A stretch of DNA of 64,000 nt from the NCBI GenBank assembly GCA_016458225.1, contig JAEMGR010000013.1, positions 183,184-247,183 of the forward strand, written 5' to 3'. Source of the stretch: Myxococcaceae bacterium JPH2. Lineage in GTDB: Bacteria > Myxococcota > Myxococcia > Myxococcales > Myxococcaceae. The position numbers and the translations under genes are program-made. Positions 1-9,750 of this stretch are shown one piece after another (the first letter of the stretch is position 1; each line of letters starts with the position of its first letter). Under the pieces are notes generated by a model that did no database searches, had not been told where the DNA came from, and saw nothing but the letters and a program-made list of their open reading frames with translations.

Positions 1-1290
1 CGCGGCTACGAGGTGACCTACGTCCGCAACTACACGGACGTGGACGACAAGATCATCAAGGCCGCGCACGAGACGGGCGAGGCCCCCGTGGAGCTGGCGG
101 CGCGCTTCGTGGAAGCGTTCCGCGAGGACGCCCGGGCGCTCCACCTGCTGGAGCCGGATGTCTCGCCGCGCGTGAGCCAGACCATCCCGGAGATTGTCGC
201 CATCGTGCAGACGCTCGTGGACAAGGGCTACGCCTACGAGTCCCAGGGTGACGTGTACTTCTCCGTCAGCCGCGACGCGGACTACGCCAAGCTGTCCAAG
301 CGCAACATCGAAGAGCTGTGCGTGGGCGAGCGCGTGCAGCCCGGTGACCAGAAGCGCGAGCCGCTCGACTTCGCGCTGTGGAAGGCGGCCAAGCCGGGCG
401 AGCCGTCCTGGGACAGCCCCTGGGGCAAGGGACGGCCGGGCTGGCACATCGAGTGCTCGGCGATGAGCGAGAAGTACCTGGGCGCCTCGTTCGACATCCA
501 CGGCGGCGGACTGGACCTCATCTTCCCCCACCACGAGAACGAGATCGCCCAGAGCGAGTCCGCCACGGACCAGCGGCTGGCGAAGTACTGGATGCACTGC
601 GGCTTCCTGGACCTGGAAGGCGCGAAGATGTCCAAGTCGCTGGGCAACGTGGTGCGCCTGCGCGACGCGCTCGAACGCGTGGACCCCGAGGCCCTGCGCT
701 TCTTCTTCCTCTCCACGCACTACCGCCATCCGCTCAACTTCGCGGACAAGGCCCTCGCGGACGCCGAGGCGCGGCTCGAGTACTTCTACGAGACGCTGCG
801 CAAGGTGGACGAGCGCGTGGGTGGCAAGGACTTCGCCGCGGGCCCGCTGCACGGAGAGCCCGGGCGCTTCTGCGCTGAGTTCGAAGCGGCCATGGACGAC
901 GACTTCAACAGCGCGGGCGCGTTGGCGGCCCTGTCCGGCCTGTTCGCGCTGATGAACGAGCTGACCGACAAGCCGCCCGTGAAGGACAAGGCGATGGTCG
1001 GCCGCACGCTGCAGGCGCTGCGCGAGGAAGTGCGCCAGGTGTCTTCCGTGCTCGGGCTGTTCGAGGACGCGCCCGCGGCGTGGTTGCTGCGTCGGCGGGA
1101 GCGCGCCGTGCGCGAGCGTGGCATCGACGTGGCGCAGGTGGAGCGGCTGCTCGAGGAGCGGGCGGCTGCGCGCGCGGCGAAGAACTTCGCCGAGTCGGAC
1201 CGGGTCCGCGGACTGCTCAAGGAGCAGGGAGTGGAAATCATGGACACGCCAGGTGGCACGGTGTGGAAGGTGGCTCCCGCCTCCACCTGA
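1..1290 (+). CDS. cysS: Cysteinyl-tRNA synthetase, 5'-truncated by window edge
   Basis: Charges tRNA-Cys with cysteine in the cytoplasm (class I aminoacyl-tRNA synthetase). The reading frame is open from base 1, so the real start and the N-terminal HIGH motif lie outside the window. About 429 residues are visible against a usual 460-490, so roughly 40-60 are missing. Seen here: the YVRNYTDVDDKI segment typical of CysRS, the zinc-site segment WHIECSAMS, the HGGGLDLIFPHHENE block, and the KMSKS loop at bases 625-639, which closes over the adenylate. The C-terminal part is the helical anticodon-recognition domain. The stop at 1290 is followed closely by an exported peptidase gene on the same strand. 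The identification is firm. Confidence 0.97.
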   Translation, partial: RGYEVTYVRNYTDVDDKIIKAAHETGEAPVELAARFVEAFREDARALHLLEPDVSPRVSQTIPEIVAIVQTLVDKGYAYESQGDVYFSVSRDADYAKLSKRNIEELCVGERVQPGDQKREPLDFALWKAAKPGEPSWDSPWGKGRPGWHIECSAMSEKYLGASFDIHGGGLDLIFPHHENEIAQSESATDQRLAKYWMHCGFLDLEGAKMSKSLGNVVRLRDALERVDPEALRFFFLSTHYRHPLNFADKALADAEARLEYFYETLRKVDERVGGKDFAAGPLHGEPGRFCAEFEAAMDDDFNSAGALAALSGLFALMNELTDKPPVKDKAMVGRTLQALREEVRQVSSVLGLFEDAPAAWLLRRRERAVRERGIDVAQVERLLEERAAARAAKNFAESDRVRGLLKEQGVEIMDTPGGTVWKVAPAST

Positions 1291-1334
1291 AAAGCCCCAG
1301 CGGGGACGCCAGGCTTCGTGTTACGCCCAGGGGC

Positions 1335-3038
1335 ATGAGTCACTTCTGGCCCCTGCTGATGTGTCTCGGTGCTGGCCCGGCCCTCGCCGCCGGTTCAGCA
1401 CCCTCCGTTACCCCCGCGGAGAAGAGCGCGGCGCGAGCCATCGACGCGAACGTGCTCCGCGCGCATGTGCGCTTCCTCGCGGGGGACCTGCTGGAGGGCC
1501 GAGGTCCGGGGACTCGCGGTGACGCGCTGGCGCAGGCGTACATCGCCGCGCAGTTCGAGGCCGCAGGACTCCAGCCCATGGGCCAGGACGGCACGTACCT
1601 GCAACCCTTCGAGCTGGTCGGGCTCTCGGGCCATCCAGACACGATGTCCTTCCGCGCATCCGGCGCGGCCCCCGCCACCGAGCTGAAGTTCCGCGACGAC
1701 TTCATCGCCGTCTCGGGTGTGCAGGCGCCCGAGGCGAAGCTGGAGCAGTCCGAGCTGGTGTTCGTGGGCTACGGCATCGTGGCGCCGGAGTACGGCTGGG
1801 ACGACTTCAAGGGCGTGGATCTGCGCGGCAAGACGCTGCTCATCCTCAACAACGACCCCGAGGATGATCCGCGCCTGTTCGCCGGGCGCACGCGACTCTG
1901 GTACGGCCGCTGGGATTACAAGTACGAGCAGGCCGCGAAGATGGGGGCCGCGGGCGCCATCATCCTCCACACGCAGCAGAGCGCGGGCTACCCCTGGCAG
2001 GTCGTCCAGAGCTCCTGGTCCGGTGAGCAGTTCGAGTTGCCCGCCGCCTCAGGCCCGCGGTTGGAAGTGAAGGCGTGGACCACCGAGGACGCCACGCGCC
2101 GCGTGCTGAAGCTCGCGGGGCAGGACCTGGACGCGCTCCGAGCCTCGGCCCAGAAGCGCGAGTTCAAGCCCGTGCCGCTCGGCGTGACGGTGTCGGCGAA
2201 GTTCGCCACCCAGGTGCGCCGTCGCCCCACGGCGAACGTGCTGGGCTTGCTGCCTGGAAGCGATCCCACGCTCAAGCAGGAGGTCGTGCTGTACAGCGCG
2301 CACCATGATCACCTTGGCATGAAGGCGGACCCCAAGCCGGGCGAGGACGCCATCTACAACGGCGCGGTGGACAACGCCTCGGGTGTGTCCGCGATGCTCG
2401 CCGTGGCCCGTGCGTTCCAGCAGCTGTCCTCGCCGCCGCGTCGCTCCATCCTCTTCGCCGCCGTGGCCGCGGAGGAGCAGGGCCTGCTGGGTTCCCAGTT
2501 CCTCGCCGAGCACCCGCCAGTGCCGCCGGGGCGCATCGCCGCGAACATCAACATCGACGGCGCGAACATCCACGGCCGTACGCGCGATGTCACCGTCATC
2601 GGGTTGGGCAAGTCCAACCTGGATCCGCTCATCATCGCGCTGGCGAAGTCGCAGGGGCGCGAGGTGAAGGCGGATCAGCTGTCGGACCGGGGCTTCTTCT
2701 ACCGCTCGGATCAATTCAACTTCGCGCGCCAGGGGATTCCGGCCGCGTACTTCGGCAGCGGCATGGACTTCGTGGGCCGGCCCGAGGGCTGGGGCAAGCA
2801 GCGGCGCGAGGAGTGGGAGGCCCGGCACTATCACCAGCCCTCGGATGAGCTGCGCCCGGAGTGGGACTGGTCCGGCGCGGTGGAGGATGTCCAGCTCTTC
2901 TTCCTGCTGGGCGCCCAGGTGTCGCGCCTTCCGGAGGCCCCGCGCTGGAACCGGGGCGACGAGTTCGAGGCGGCCCGCCTGCGTGCACTGGAGGCGCTCA
3001 AGACGCAGGCCGTCACGGGCGAGGCGGGGGCCCGGTAG
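1335..3038 (+). CDS. Exported M28-family zinc metallopeptidase with PA domain
   Basis: Probable secreted aminopeptidase (family M28, di-zinc), 567 residues. The ATG at 1335 is chosen because it is followed by a short hydrophobic signal peptide ([20 protein letters not shown]); the open frame extends upstream but only into cysS. Residues about 80-260 look like a protease-associated insertion ([20 protein letters not shown], then GAAGAIILH). The metal site can be read in order: His323 and Asp325 in HHDH, Asp346 in DNASG, the catalytic and ligand Glu380/381 in EEQ, Asp408 in NIDG, and His500 in HYHQPSDE. All expected ligands are present, so it should be active in the periplasm or outside the cell. 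The exact substrate cannot be told. It lies 44 bp after cysS and 77 bp before uvrB. Confidence 0.9.
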   Translation: MSHFWPLLMCLGAGPALAAGSAPSVTPAEKSAARAIDANVLRAHVRFLAGDLLEGRGPGTRGDALAQAYIAAQFEAAGLQPMGQDGTYLQPFELVGLSGHPDTMSFRASGAAPATELKFRDDFIAVSGVQAPEAKLEQSELVFVGYGIVAPEYGWDDFKGVDLRGKTLLILNNDPEDDPRLFAGRTRLWYGRWDYKYEQAAKMGAAGAIILHTQQSAGYPWQVVQSSWSGEQFELPAASGPRLEVKAWTTEDATRRVLKLAGQDLDALRASAQKREFKPVPLGVTVSAKFATQVRRRPTANVLGLLPGSDPTLKQEVVLYSAHHDHLGMKADPKPGEDAIYNGAVDNASGVSAMLAVARAFQQLSSPPRRSILFAAVAAEEQGLLGSQFLAEHPPVPPGRIAANINIDGANIHGRTRDVTVIGLGKSNLDPLIIALAKSQGREVKADQLSDRGFFYRSDQFNFARQGIPAAYFGSGMDFVGRPEGWGKQRREEWEARHYHQPSDELRPEWDWSGAVEDVQLFFLLGAQVSRLPEAPRWNRGDEFEAARLRALEALKTQAVTGEAGAR

Positions 3039-3115
3039 CGCCCGTCCGTTTTCCTCCAGACGGGCAGGCACGATCCTGCGTCGCCCCGACGTGCGGGGTG
3101 TTAAATCCAGGGATC

Positions 3116-5251
3116 ATGCCGGAGTTCCAGCTCGTCAGTGACCACACGCCGCAAGGCGACCAGCCACGCGCCATCCAGGAGCTCACCGAGGGCTTGCTGC
3201 GGGGCGACCGCTACCAGACCCTCCTGGGCGTCACGGGCTCGGGCAAGACGTTCACGATGGCGAACCTCATCGCCAACGTGAAGCGGCCCACGCTCGTCAT
3301 CGCGCACAACAAGACGCTGGCCGCCCAGCTCTACGGGGAGTTCAAGACGCTCTTCCCGCACAACGCCGTCGAGTACTTCGTCTCGTACTACGACTACTAC
3401 CAGCCCGAGGCCTACGTCCCCTCGTCGGACACCTTCATCGAGAAGGACTCGTCCATCAACGACAACATCGAGCGGATGCGGCACTCGGCCACGCACAGCC
3501 TCCGCACGCGCGACGACGTCGTCATCGTGGCCAGCGTGTCCTGCATCTACGGCCTGGGCGCGGCGCGCTCCTACGTGGACCTGGCCATCCGACTCACCAC
3601 GGGCGCGGAGCTGGGGCGCGACACCTTCATGCGCCAGTTGGTGGAGGCGCAGTACGAGCGCAATGACCTCGACTTCCACCGCGGCACCTTCCGCGCGCGC
3701 GGCGACACGGTGGAGGTGTTCCCCATCTACGAAGAGGAGCGCGCGGTGCGCGTCAGCTTCTTCGGCGACGAGGTGGAGCGCATCACCGAGTTCGACCCGC
3801 TGCGAGGCGAGACGCACGGCCAGCTCGAGAAGCTGGTCATCTTCCCCGCGAGTCACTACGTGGCCGGCCCCGAGGCGCGTCAGCGCGCCATGCAGACCAT
3901 CCGCGAGGAACTCTCCGAGCAGCTCCAGGTCTTCAAGCGCGACAGCAAGCTGGTGGAGGCCCAGCGGCTCGAACAGCGCACCATGTATGACCTCGAGATG
4001 ATCGAGCAGGTGGGGTACTGCAACGGCATCGAGAACTACTCGCGCCACTTCTCCGGGCGCGCGCCGGGTGAGCCGCCTCCGTGCCTCATCGACTACTTCC
4101 CGCGCGACCTGCTCGTCCTCATCGACGAGAGCCACCAGACGGTGTCTCAGATTGGCGCCATGTATCGCGGTGACCGCGCGCGCAAGGAGACGCTCGTCTC
4201 GTATGGCTTCCGCATGCCCAGCGCGCTCGACAACCGCCCGCTGAAGTTCGGTGAGTTCGAGGAGCTGGTGCCGCAGGTCGTCTACGTCTCCGCGACGCCG
4301 GCCGAGTACGAGCTGCAGAAGTCCAAGGGCGTCGTGGTGGAGCAGATCATCCGCCCCACGGGCCTGACCGACCCCGAGGTGGAGACGCGGCCCGCCGGCA
4401 ACCAGGTGGATGACTTGCTGGAGGAGGTTCGCCAGCGCGTGGCGCGCAGCGAGCGCGTGCTGGTGACGACGCTCACCAAGCGCATGGCGGAGGACCTCAC
4501 CGAGTACTTCGCCGACGTGGGCGTGAAGGTCCGCTATCTGCACTCGGACATCGACGCCATCCAGCGCACCGCCATCATCCGCGACCTGCGCAAGGGTGAG
4601 TTCGACGTGCTGGTGGGCATCAACCTCTTGCGCGAGGGCTTGGACATTCCCGAGGTGTCCCTGGTCGCCATCCTCGACGCGGACAAGGAAGGCTTCCTGC
4701 GCAGCCACGTGTCGCTCATCCAGACCATTGGCCGCGCGGCGCGCAACGTGAATGGCCGCGTCATCATGTACGCGGACCACCTCACCGACTCGATGAAGCG
4801 CGCCATGGAGGAGACGTCGCGGCGCCGGGAGACGCAGCGCAAGTACAACACGCAGCACGGCATCACCCCGCGCTCGGTTCGCAGCAACATCACGGACCTG
4901 TCCGAGCACCTGCCTGACTACGACGCGGGCGCCATGGCGCTGCCCCTGGCCGCCGAGGGTGAGAACGACGTGCTGGTGCCGAAGGAGATCAAACGGCTCA
5001 TCGCGGAGTTCACCCAGGACATGCTCAAGGCCGCGGACGAGATGCAGTTCGAGAAGGCCGCGGAGTTCCGCGACCGCGTCCAGTTGCTCAAGGACATGGA
5101 CCTGGGGCTCAAGCCCGCTTCTCGTTCGCTGCTCAAGGCGCCGCCCAAGGCCGTGGACGCCGTGGCGGCCGCGCCTCGCAAGGGCAGGGGAGGCCGCCCG
5201 TCCGCGTCGAAGAGTCCGGGGGGCCGCTCGCGCACGCGCGGCAAGAGCTGA
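3116..5251 (+). CDS. uvrB: Excinuclease ABC subunit UvrB
   Basis: Damage-verifying DNA helicase-like subunit of nucleotide excision repair. It is loaded by UvrA and recruits UvrC for dual incision. 711 residues, the usual UvrB length. Seen: Walker A GVTGSGKT at residues 38-45, the beta-hairpin region that clamps DNA ([14 protein letters not shown]), the DESH Walker B, helicase motif QTIGRAARN, and a C-terminal UVR domain ([15 protein letters not shown]) that binds UvrC. A Lys/Arg/Ser-rich tail of about 45 residues follows. The ATG at 3116 gives the standard N-terminus (MPEFQLVSD); the longer frame upstream overlaps the peptidase and is not credible. uvrC starts 11 bp downstream, so the two are probably co-transcribed. 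Confidence 0.97.
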   Translation: MPEFQLVSDHTPQGDQPRAIQELTEGLLRGDRYQTLLGVTGSGKTFTMANLIANVKRPTLVIAHNKTLAAQLYGEFKTLFPHNAVEYFVSYYDYYQPEAYVPSSDTFIEKDSSINDNIERMRHSATHSLRTRDDVVIVASVSCIYGLGAARSYVDLAIRLTTGAELGRDTFMRQLVEAQYERNDLDFHRGTFRARGDTVEVFPIYEEERAVRVSFFGDEVERITEFDPLRGETHGQLEKLVIFPASHYVAGPEARQRAMQTIREELSEQLQVFKRDSKLVEAQRLEQRTMYDLEMIEQVGYCNGIENYSRHFSGRAPGEPPPCLIDYFPRDLLVLIDESHQTVSQIGAMYRGDRARKETLVSYGFRMPSALDNRPLKFGEFEELVPQVVYVSATPAEYELQKSKGVVVEQIIRPTGLTDPEVETRPAGNQVDDLLEEVRQRVARSERVLVTTLTKRMAEDLTEYFADVGVKVRYLHSDIDAIQRTAIIRDLRKGEFDVLVGINLLREGLDIPEVSLVAILDADKEGFLRSHVSLIQTIGRAARNVNGRVIMYADHLTDSMKRAMEETSRRRETQRKYNTQHGITPRSVRSNITDLSEHLPDYDAGAMALPLAAEGENDVLVPKEIKRLIAEFTQDMLKAADEMQFEKAAEFRDRVQLLKDMDLGLKPASRSLLKAPPKAVDAVAAAPRKGRGGRPSASKSPGGRSRTRGKS

Positions 5252-5262
5252 GGACCGCGCGC

Positions 5263-7203
5263 ATGGACATCCGGCTTCAGGAAAAGCTGGACGCCCTTCC
5301 CACCGACCCCGGCGTGTACCTGATGAAGGACCGCCGGGGGCAGATCATCTACGTGGGCAAGGCCGTCAATCTTCGCAACCGCGTGCGCAGCTACTTCACG
5401 CGCACCGGGGACACCCGCGTCTTCGTGTCGCTCCTGGATTCGCTCCTCGGTGACATCGAGACGGTGCTCGTCCACAACGAAAAGGAAGCGCTCCTCCTCG
5501 AGAACGAGCTGATCAAGAAGCACAAGCCGCGCTTCAACGTCCTGCTCAAGGACGACAAGCAATTCATCTCGCTGCGCTTGGATCGCACCCAGACGTATCC
5601 GCGCCTGGAGGTGGTGCGCAAATACGAGAAGGACGGCGCGCGCTACTTCGGGCCGTACTCCAGCGCGGGCGCCATCCGCGAGACGCTGCGGCTCATCAAC
5701 CGCTTCTTCCGCCTGCGCACCTGCACGGATCACGTGCTGGCCAACCGCACCCGGCCGTGTCTGCTGTACCAGATCGGCCGGTGCCCGGGCCCGTGTGTCT
5801 ACCCCGTTCCGCCCGAGGACTACCGCAAGAGCGTGGACGAGGTGGCGATGTTCCTGGAGGGCAAGGCCACGGAGCTCAGCGAAGGTCTGCGCCTGCGGAT
5901 GAAGCGCGCCTCGGCGGAGCTGAAGTTCGAGGAGGCCGCGCGCGTGAGGGATCAACTCCTCGCCATCGAGCGCAGCCTCGAGCGCCAGAAGGTGGCCACG
6001 ACCGACTTCAAGGACCAGGACGTGTTCGCCTTCCACCGCGAGGGAGATCGCATCCTGTTCTACGTGCTGCACGTGCGGCAGGGCCGCCTCAACGGCGGGC
6101 AGGCCTTCCCGTTCGGCAACCAGGAGTTCCCAGACGAAGAGCTGCTCGCGTCGTTCGTGAACCTCTACTACGACCAGGGCGGCTTCGTTCCGGAGGAGGT
6201 GCTGCTGCCGCTGGAGCCGGGCGATGGCACCGACGGCCTGGAGGCCCTGCTCGGCGAGCGCAAGGGCGAGAAGGTCCGGGTGTTGGTGCCACGCCGGGGC
6301 GAGAAGCACGACCTGGTGCTGATGGCGGCGAAGAACGCCGAGCAGTCCTTCATCGAGCGCCGACGCACCAAGGACGAGACGGACGCGGTGCTGTCACGGC
6401 TGCAGTCCAAGCTGGGCCTGCGCAACTTCCCGCGCCGCATGGAGTGCTTCGACATCTCGCACTTCCAAAGCTCGGCCATCGTCGCGTCCCAGGTCGCGGT
6501 GACGGATGGCGAGGCGGACAAGTCCCGCTACCGCCGCTACAAGATCAAGACGCTGGAGACCCAGGACGACTTCGCCAGCATGTACGAGATCATCTCGCGC
6601 CGCCTCAAGCGTGGCTTGGAGGAGGGAGACCTGCCGGACCTGCTCGTCATCGACGGTGGCAAGGGGCAGCTGGGCAGCGCGCACGCGGCCATGAAGGACC
6701 TGGGGGTGGAGGGCGTGGACGTGGTGGGCCTGGCCAAGAGCCGGGACCAAGAGGTCTTCGACCGCGACGCCGAACGCGCGCAGAGCCCCGAGCGCATCTT
6801 CGTCCTGGGTCGCAAGGACCCGGTGGTCCTGACCCAGAACTCCGCCGAGATGTTCATGCTCACGCGCATGCGTGACGAGGCGCACCGCTTCGCCATCACC
6901 TTCCAGGCTCAGACGCTGCGCAAGAGCCGGGTGCGTTCTGCCCTGGAGGACATCCCCGGCGTGGGCGAAGTGCGTCGCAAGCTGCTGCTCAAGCACTTCG
7001 GCTCGCTCAAGCGCGTGAGTGACGCGACCATCGAGCAACTGGCCGAAGCCGTGGGGCCGGCGATGGCGGAGCGCGTCCATGCGGGGTTGCATGGACACCC
7101 CGACGAAGACTCCGAGGACCCGATCCGCGAGGCCTCCCTGGACGACGCGACCGAGCCCCTGAGCGAAAAATCACAAGGAGGGTCCCCACCCGATGCGGCA
7201 TGA
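5263..7203 (+). CDS. uvrC: Excinuclease ABC subunit UvrC
   Basis: Dual-incision nuclease of nucleotide excision repair, 646 residues. The N-terminal GIY-YIG nuclease (GVYLMKD, then [14 protein letters not shown]) makes the 3' cut. A central UVR motif ([16 protein letters not shown]) pairs with UvrB. The RNase H-like domain (ECFDISHFQ, then DGGKGQL) makes the 5' cut. Near the C-terminus are paired helix-hairpin-helix motifs ([18 protein letters not shown]). A short acidic tail of about 40 residues follows the HhH region and is not part of the core family. A GAGGA-type ribosome site sits between the uvrB stop and this ATG. Only 11 bp separate the genes, suggesting an operon and balanced synthesis. 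Confidence 0.97.
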   Translation: MDIRLQEKLDALPTDPGVYLMKDRRGQIIYVGKAVNLRNRVRSYFTRTGDTRVFVSLLDSLLGDIETVLVHNEKEALLLENELIKKHKPRFNVLLKDDKQFISLRLDRTQTYPRLEVVRKYEKDGARYFGPYSSAGAIRETLRLINRFFRLRTCTDHVLANRTRPCLLYQIGRCPGPCVYPVPPEDYRKSVDEVAMFLEGKATELSEGLRLRMKRASAELKFEEAARVRDQLLAIERSLERQKVATTDFKDQDVFAFHREGDRILFYVLHVRQGRLNGGQAFPFGNQEFPDEELLASFVNLYYDQGGFVPEEVLLPLEPGDGTDGLEALLGERKGEKVRVLVPRRGEKHDLVLMAAKNAEQSFIERRRTKDETDAVLSRLQSKLGLRNFPRRMECFDISHFQSSAIVASQVAVTDGEADKSRYRRYKIKTLETQDDFASMYEIISRRLKRGLEEGDLPDLLVIDGGKGQLGSAHAAMKDLGVEGVDVVGLAKSRDQEVFDRDAERAQSPERIFVLGRKDPVVLTQNSAEMFMLTRMRDEAHRFAITFQAQTLRKSRVRSALEDIPGVGEVRRKLLLKHFGSLKRVSDATIEQLAEAVGPAMAERVHAGLHGHPDEDSEDPIREASLDDATEPLSEKSQGGSPPDAA

Positions 7204-7267
7204 TTAAATTCGGCTGCGGATTCCCGGGGGGAGTGCGCTGGAACCGCGACGTTCCTAGGGTTTTTCA

Positions 7268-7295
7268 TTGCGACCAAGCTTGGCGCTGATTTATA
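7268..7295 (+). promoter_or_regulatory. Possible promoter ahead of the DUF507 gene
   Basis: The 136-bp gap after uvrC is more AT-rich than its surroundings. TTGCGA (7268-7273) and TTTATA (7290-7295) lie 16 bp apart, 45 bp before the ATG. The palindrome CCAAGCTTGG sits between the boxes. Matches to the vegetative consensus are only partial, so this is a tentative call. Confidence 0.25.
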
Positions 7296-7339
7296 GCGGT
7301 TGACGATCCGAGCAAGTCAAAGAGGGTGAGGGACGGACA

Positions 7340-7858
7340 ATGAGGCTGTATCCGAAGGTGATCCCGATCATCTCGCGCGAGGCCGTTCAGCAACTCATGG
7401 CGGACGGGGACATCGAGGTGGAGCCGATGCGCGTGGCCGACGCCGAGATGGACCTGTCGGCCATCATGCGCGAGTACCTCGCCAACGAAGAGCGTGTGAA
7501 CCAGGCGACGCGTGAGGCTCTGGAGCGTCGCGGGTATGACTACTCGAAGTTCAACCAGGTGAAGCGCGAGATGGCGGACGTTCGCGGCTTCAAGATGGGC
7601 GACGAGGGCATCGAGTACGTCATCAACCAGATGATCGAGTTCCTCCTCATCAGCCGCAACGTCGAGGAGGTCTACTCCGTCGACAACATCCTGCGTCAGA
7701 AGATGTTCCAGGTGATGAAGAAGCACCTCGACGTGGACGATGAGATCGACAAGGAGGCCCGCTCCCGCCTGAAGCACCTGCAGGAGGGCACCAGCGCCTT
7801 CGACATCGAGTACAACAAGACCGTGGATCAGATTCGCCGGGCTCGCGGCCTCATCTAG
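7340..7858 (+). CDS. DUF507 family protein
   Basis: 172-residue soluble, strongly helical and charged protein of the DUF507 family, which is common in delta-proteobacteria and has no settled function. The N-terminus (MRLYPKVIPIISREAVQQL) and the Cys-free, Glu/Arg-rich body fit the family. No catalytic motif, signal peptide or membrane segment is visible. The ATG has a good purine-rich ribosome site (GAGGGACGGACA) just before it. The 136-bp gap after uvrC and the AT-rich stretch in it suggest a separate promoter. Family assignment is from memory of the sequence type. Confidence 0.8.
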   Translation: MRLYPKVIPIISREAVQQLMADGDIEVEPMRVADAEMDLSAIMREYLANEERVNQATREALERRGYDYSKFNQVKREMADVRGFKMGDEGIEYVINQMIEFLLISRNVEEVYSVDNILRQKMFQVMKKHLDVDDEIDKEARSRLKHLQEGTSAFDIEYNKTVDQIRRARGLI

Positions 7859-7918
7859 TCCCGGGGCGTGCCGCATCCCGCCCCGCTGCCTACCTTGCTC
7901 GAAAGGGAGGCAGCGACG

Positions 7919-9295
7919 ATGGCGGGTACCCTCATCACGCTCCTGTTGTCAGGTCTCCTGGTGGCGGCGCCAGGGGAGGGCGGGTTCACGTTCGAGGGCC
8001 TGAAGGCCAGCGCGAGGACCGAGCAGCCCGACGGCTTCTTCACCCAAGGCACGCTGCCCTTCACCGACCTGGCCGAGCGCGGCTTCGGTGATGCCTCGCT
8101 CGATGTCGAGGACCGTGTCTCCTTGCCGAGGGCCACCTTTGGCGACCGCGCCCGTCTCGACGCTCGCTTCCGGATTGGCGGCGTGGACTACCGCGTGGCG
8201 CTGAGGCAGGCCGGCTTTCCTCCCCAGCAGGCGATGGCGCAGGCGCCCACCCGCGCACTCCCAGCCCCTCCGCCCCATGTCATCGAGGGCGGGGTGATGC
8301 TCGGGCGCGAGGTGTATGGCGACAGTGGCGTGGGCTGGCGGGCGACGACGCGCGCGCATGCGGCCATTGCTGTCTGGGGCGTGGGGAGCGTGTGGCGCAA
8401 CGGGAGGCTGCTGACGGACGCGGCCTTCGTGCATGTCGCCGCGCTGGATGCGGGCATCTTCGCGGATGATGACACGCACCGCATCCAGCGGCAGGCCCGC
8501 CCGGGGGACACGGAGCTGATCCTCCTGGTGTGGAACCTCCCGCCCAAGGCGGAGCCGCGAGGCTTCCTCCAGTTCGGCTTTGAGCGCGTGGCCATCACCG
8601 TGGGCGGCACGCCCGTGCGCTCGGTGGCGTTCGTGGATGTCACCGGCGAGCTGCCCGTGAGCCTCGTGGAGCTGACGCCCGTGGCCCCAGGGGCGTTCCC
8701 GGGGGCTTCGCCCCTGCCACCTCCGCTACCGCTCGCGCAGCAGGCCCAGGCGGCCGCCAGCGCGACGGGCGGTGCTGGGACGCTGGCCGGCACGTCCGCG
8801 CCAGATGTCATCAGCGGAACGTTTCTGCCCGTCACGGCGCCCACCCCGCCCGCGAACATCTCGGGCCAATTGCCCGGCACGCCGGACCCGGGTTCGCTGG
8901 AGCAGGTCCAGGGCTTCGTCTCACCCAGCGCTCCCGCGCCAGGCGCCCCCGCCTTCACGGGCTCTGCGCCGAGCGCCTTCCAGACGCCGCCCACGCCCGC
9001 GTTGGTGACGCTGGGGGGCTTCACGGTGCTGCCGGTGTCTCCCGCCAACTTCGATGCCTTCGTAGGCACGTCGCAGGTGAGCCCGGGGCTGCTGTCCACC
9101 GTGACGCCTCTGGGGCAGGACACGTCCGTGTCGACTCCGCCGTTGCTCGGGGCTCCCGCGCCGCTCAATGCCGCCGTGCCTCCGCCGTTGTTGGGCACGC
9201 CTTCGCCCCTCAACGCGAGTCCTGCTCCGGCGCTGCCCGCCACGCCCGCGCCTCCGGGGCCGGCGGGGACCGCGCCCGTGACGCCCTCGCCGTGA
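7919..9295 (+). CDS. Exported protein of unknown function with Pro/Ala-rich C-terminus
   Basis: 458 residues; I do not recognise the family. The ATG at 7919 follows a clear AAAGGGAGG ribosome site and begins a short signal peptide (MAGTLITLLLSGLLVAAPG), so the product is probably periplasmic or surface-located. Residues about 20-245 form a globular part rich in beta-type sequence (RIGGVDYRVAL, then FLQFGFERVAITVGG). The remaining 210 residues are low complexity, dominated by Pro, Ala, Gly, Thr and Ser. They include a near-repeat near the end (PPLLGAPAPLNA, then PPLLGTPSPLNA). Such a tail may span peptidoglycan or be a flexible linker. There are no cysteines to suggest haem or disulfides. Confidence 0.7.
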   Translation: MAGTLITLLLSGLLVAAPGEGGFTFEGLKASARTEQPDGFFTQGTLPFTDLAERGFGDASLDVEDRVSLPRATFGDRARLDARFRIGGVDYRVALRQAGFPPQQAMAQAPTRALPAPPPHVIEGGVMLGREVYGDSGVGWRATTRAHAAIAVWGVGSVWRNGRLLTDAAFVHVAALDAGIFADDDTHRIQRQARPGDTELILLVWNLPPKAEPRGFLQFGFERVAITVGGTPVRSVAFVDVTGELPVSLVELTPVAPGAFPGASPLPPPLPLAQQAQAAASATGGAGTLAGTSAPDVISGTFLPVTAPTPPANISGQLPGTPDPGSLEQVQGFVSPSAPAPGAPAFTGSAPSAFQTPPTPALVTLGGFTVLPVSPANFDAFVGTSQVSPGLLSTVTPLGQDTSVSTPPLLGAPAPLNAAVPPPLLGTPSPLNASPAPALPATPAPPGPAGTAPVTPSP

Positions 9296-9358
9296 GAGGG
9301 CGTTCGCCGGTCGGACTGGAAAATTGACCCGGCGCTACGGGCCTGTAGCGTCCGCGAC

Positions 9359-9709
9359 ATGTCCTCTTCCGTCGCAGTCCTCGCTCCCCCCGCGAGTGTG
9401 CGCCGTGCCGACCCGGTCCGCGTGGCGCGGGACCGATTGACTCGGGCGCTTCCGGCGCGCACGGACGCGGCCGTGCTGGTGGACCTGCTGGAGGATGACC
9501 TGCGCGAAGGCTTGGACGCGCTGGGGGACGTGGAAGCCCACTTCCATGGGCTGCTCGACACGCTCCAGCGCGGCACGTTGTCGCCCGTGACGATGTTGGA
9601 CGCGGGAGACGACGCCCGCGTGCTTCAGCGCCTGGAGTGCCTGCACGAGGCGGTGACGCACCTGCGTCGCCGCCTGTCGCAGGCCGCGTTGATGATGCGG
9701 AAGGGGTAG
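9359..9709 (+). CDS. Small hypothetical protein, helical
   Basis: 116-residue protein with no family I recognise. After about 15 variable residues it is Leu-, Arg-, Asp- and His-rich and looks all-helical (DLLEDDLREGLDALGDVEAHFHGLLDTLQ), with heptad-like Leu spacing that could support dimerisation. No signal peptide or metal motif is evident. Third codon positions are strongly G/C biased, as expected for a real gene here. It is convergent with the di-heme oxidoreductase gene, with only 25 bp between the stops. A hairpin at 9728-9750 spans that junction. Confidence 0.6.
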   Translation: MSSSVAVLAPPASVRRADPVRVARDRLTRALPARTDAAVLVDLLEDDLREGLDALGDVEAHFHGLLDTLQRGTLSPVTMLDAGDDARVLQRLECLHEAVTHLRRRLSQAALMMRKG

Positions 9710-9727
9710 CGCCCGAAGGCGCCACCG

Positions 9728-9750
9728 CCTCGGCTCACAGCGAGCCGAGG
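9728..9750. terminator. Convergent-gene hairpin
   Basis: Perfect 9-bp inverted repeat (CCTCGGCTC / GAGCCGAGG) with a 5-base loop. It overlaps the 3' end of the minus-strand di-heme gene and lies just past the stop of the small plus-strand gene. There is no clear U-tract, so termination is inferred. Confidence 0.35.

Noticed and set aside
1080..1334. N-terminal extension of the M28 peptidase frame into cysS
   Set aside because: The extension is Arg/Gly/Ala-rich shadow of cysS, whereas the ATG at 1335 starts a signal peptide.
3101..4909. 602-residue open frame antisense to uvrB
   Set aside because: Shadow of GC-rich codon bias; no ribosome site and the sense frame is clearly uvrB.
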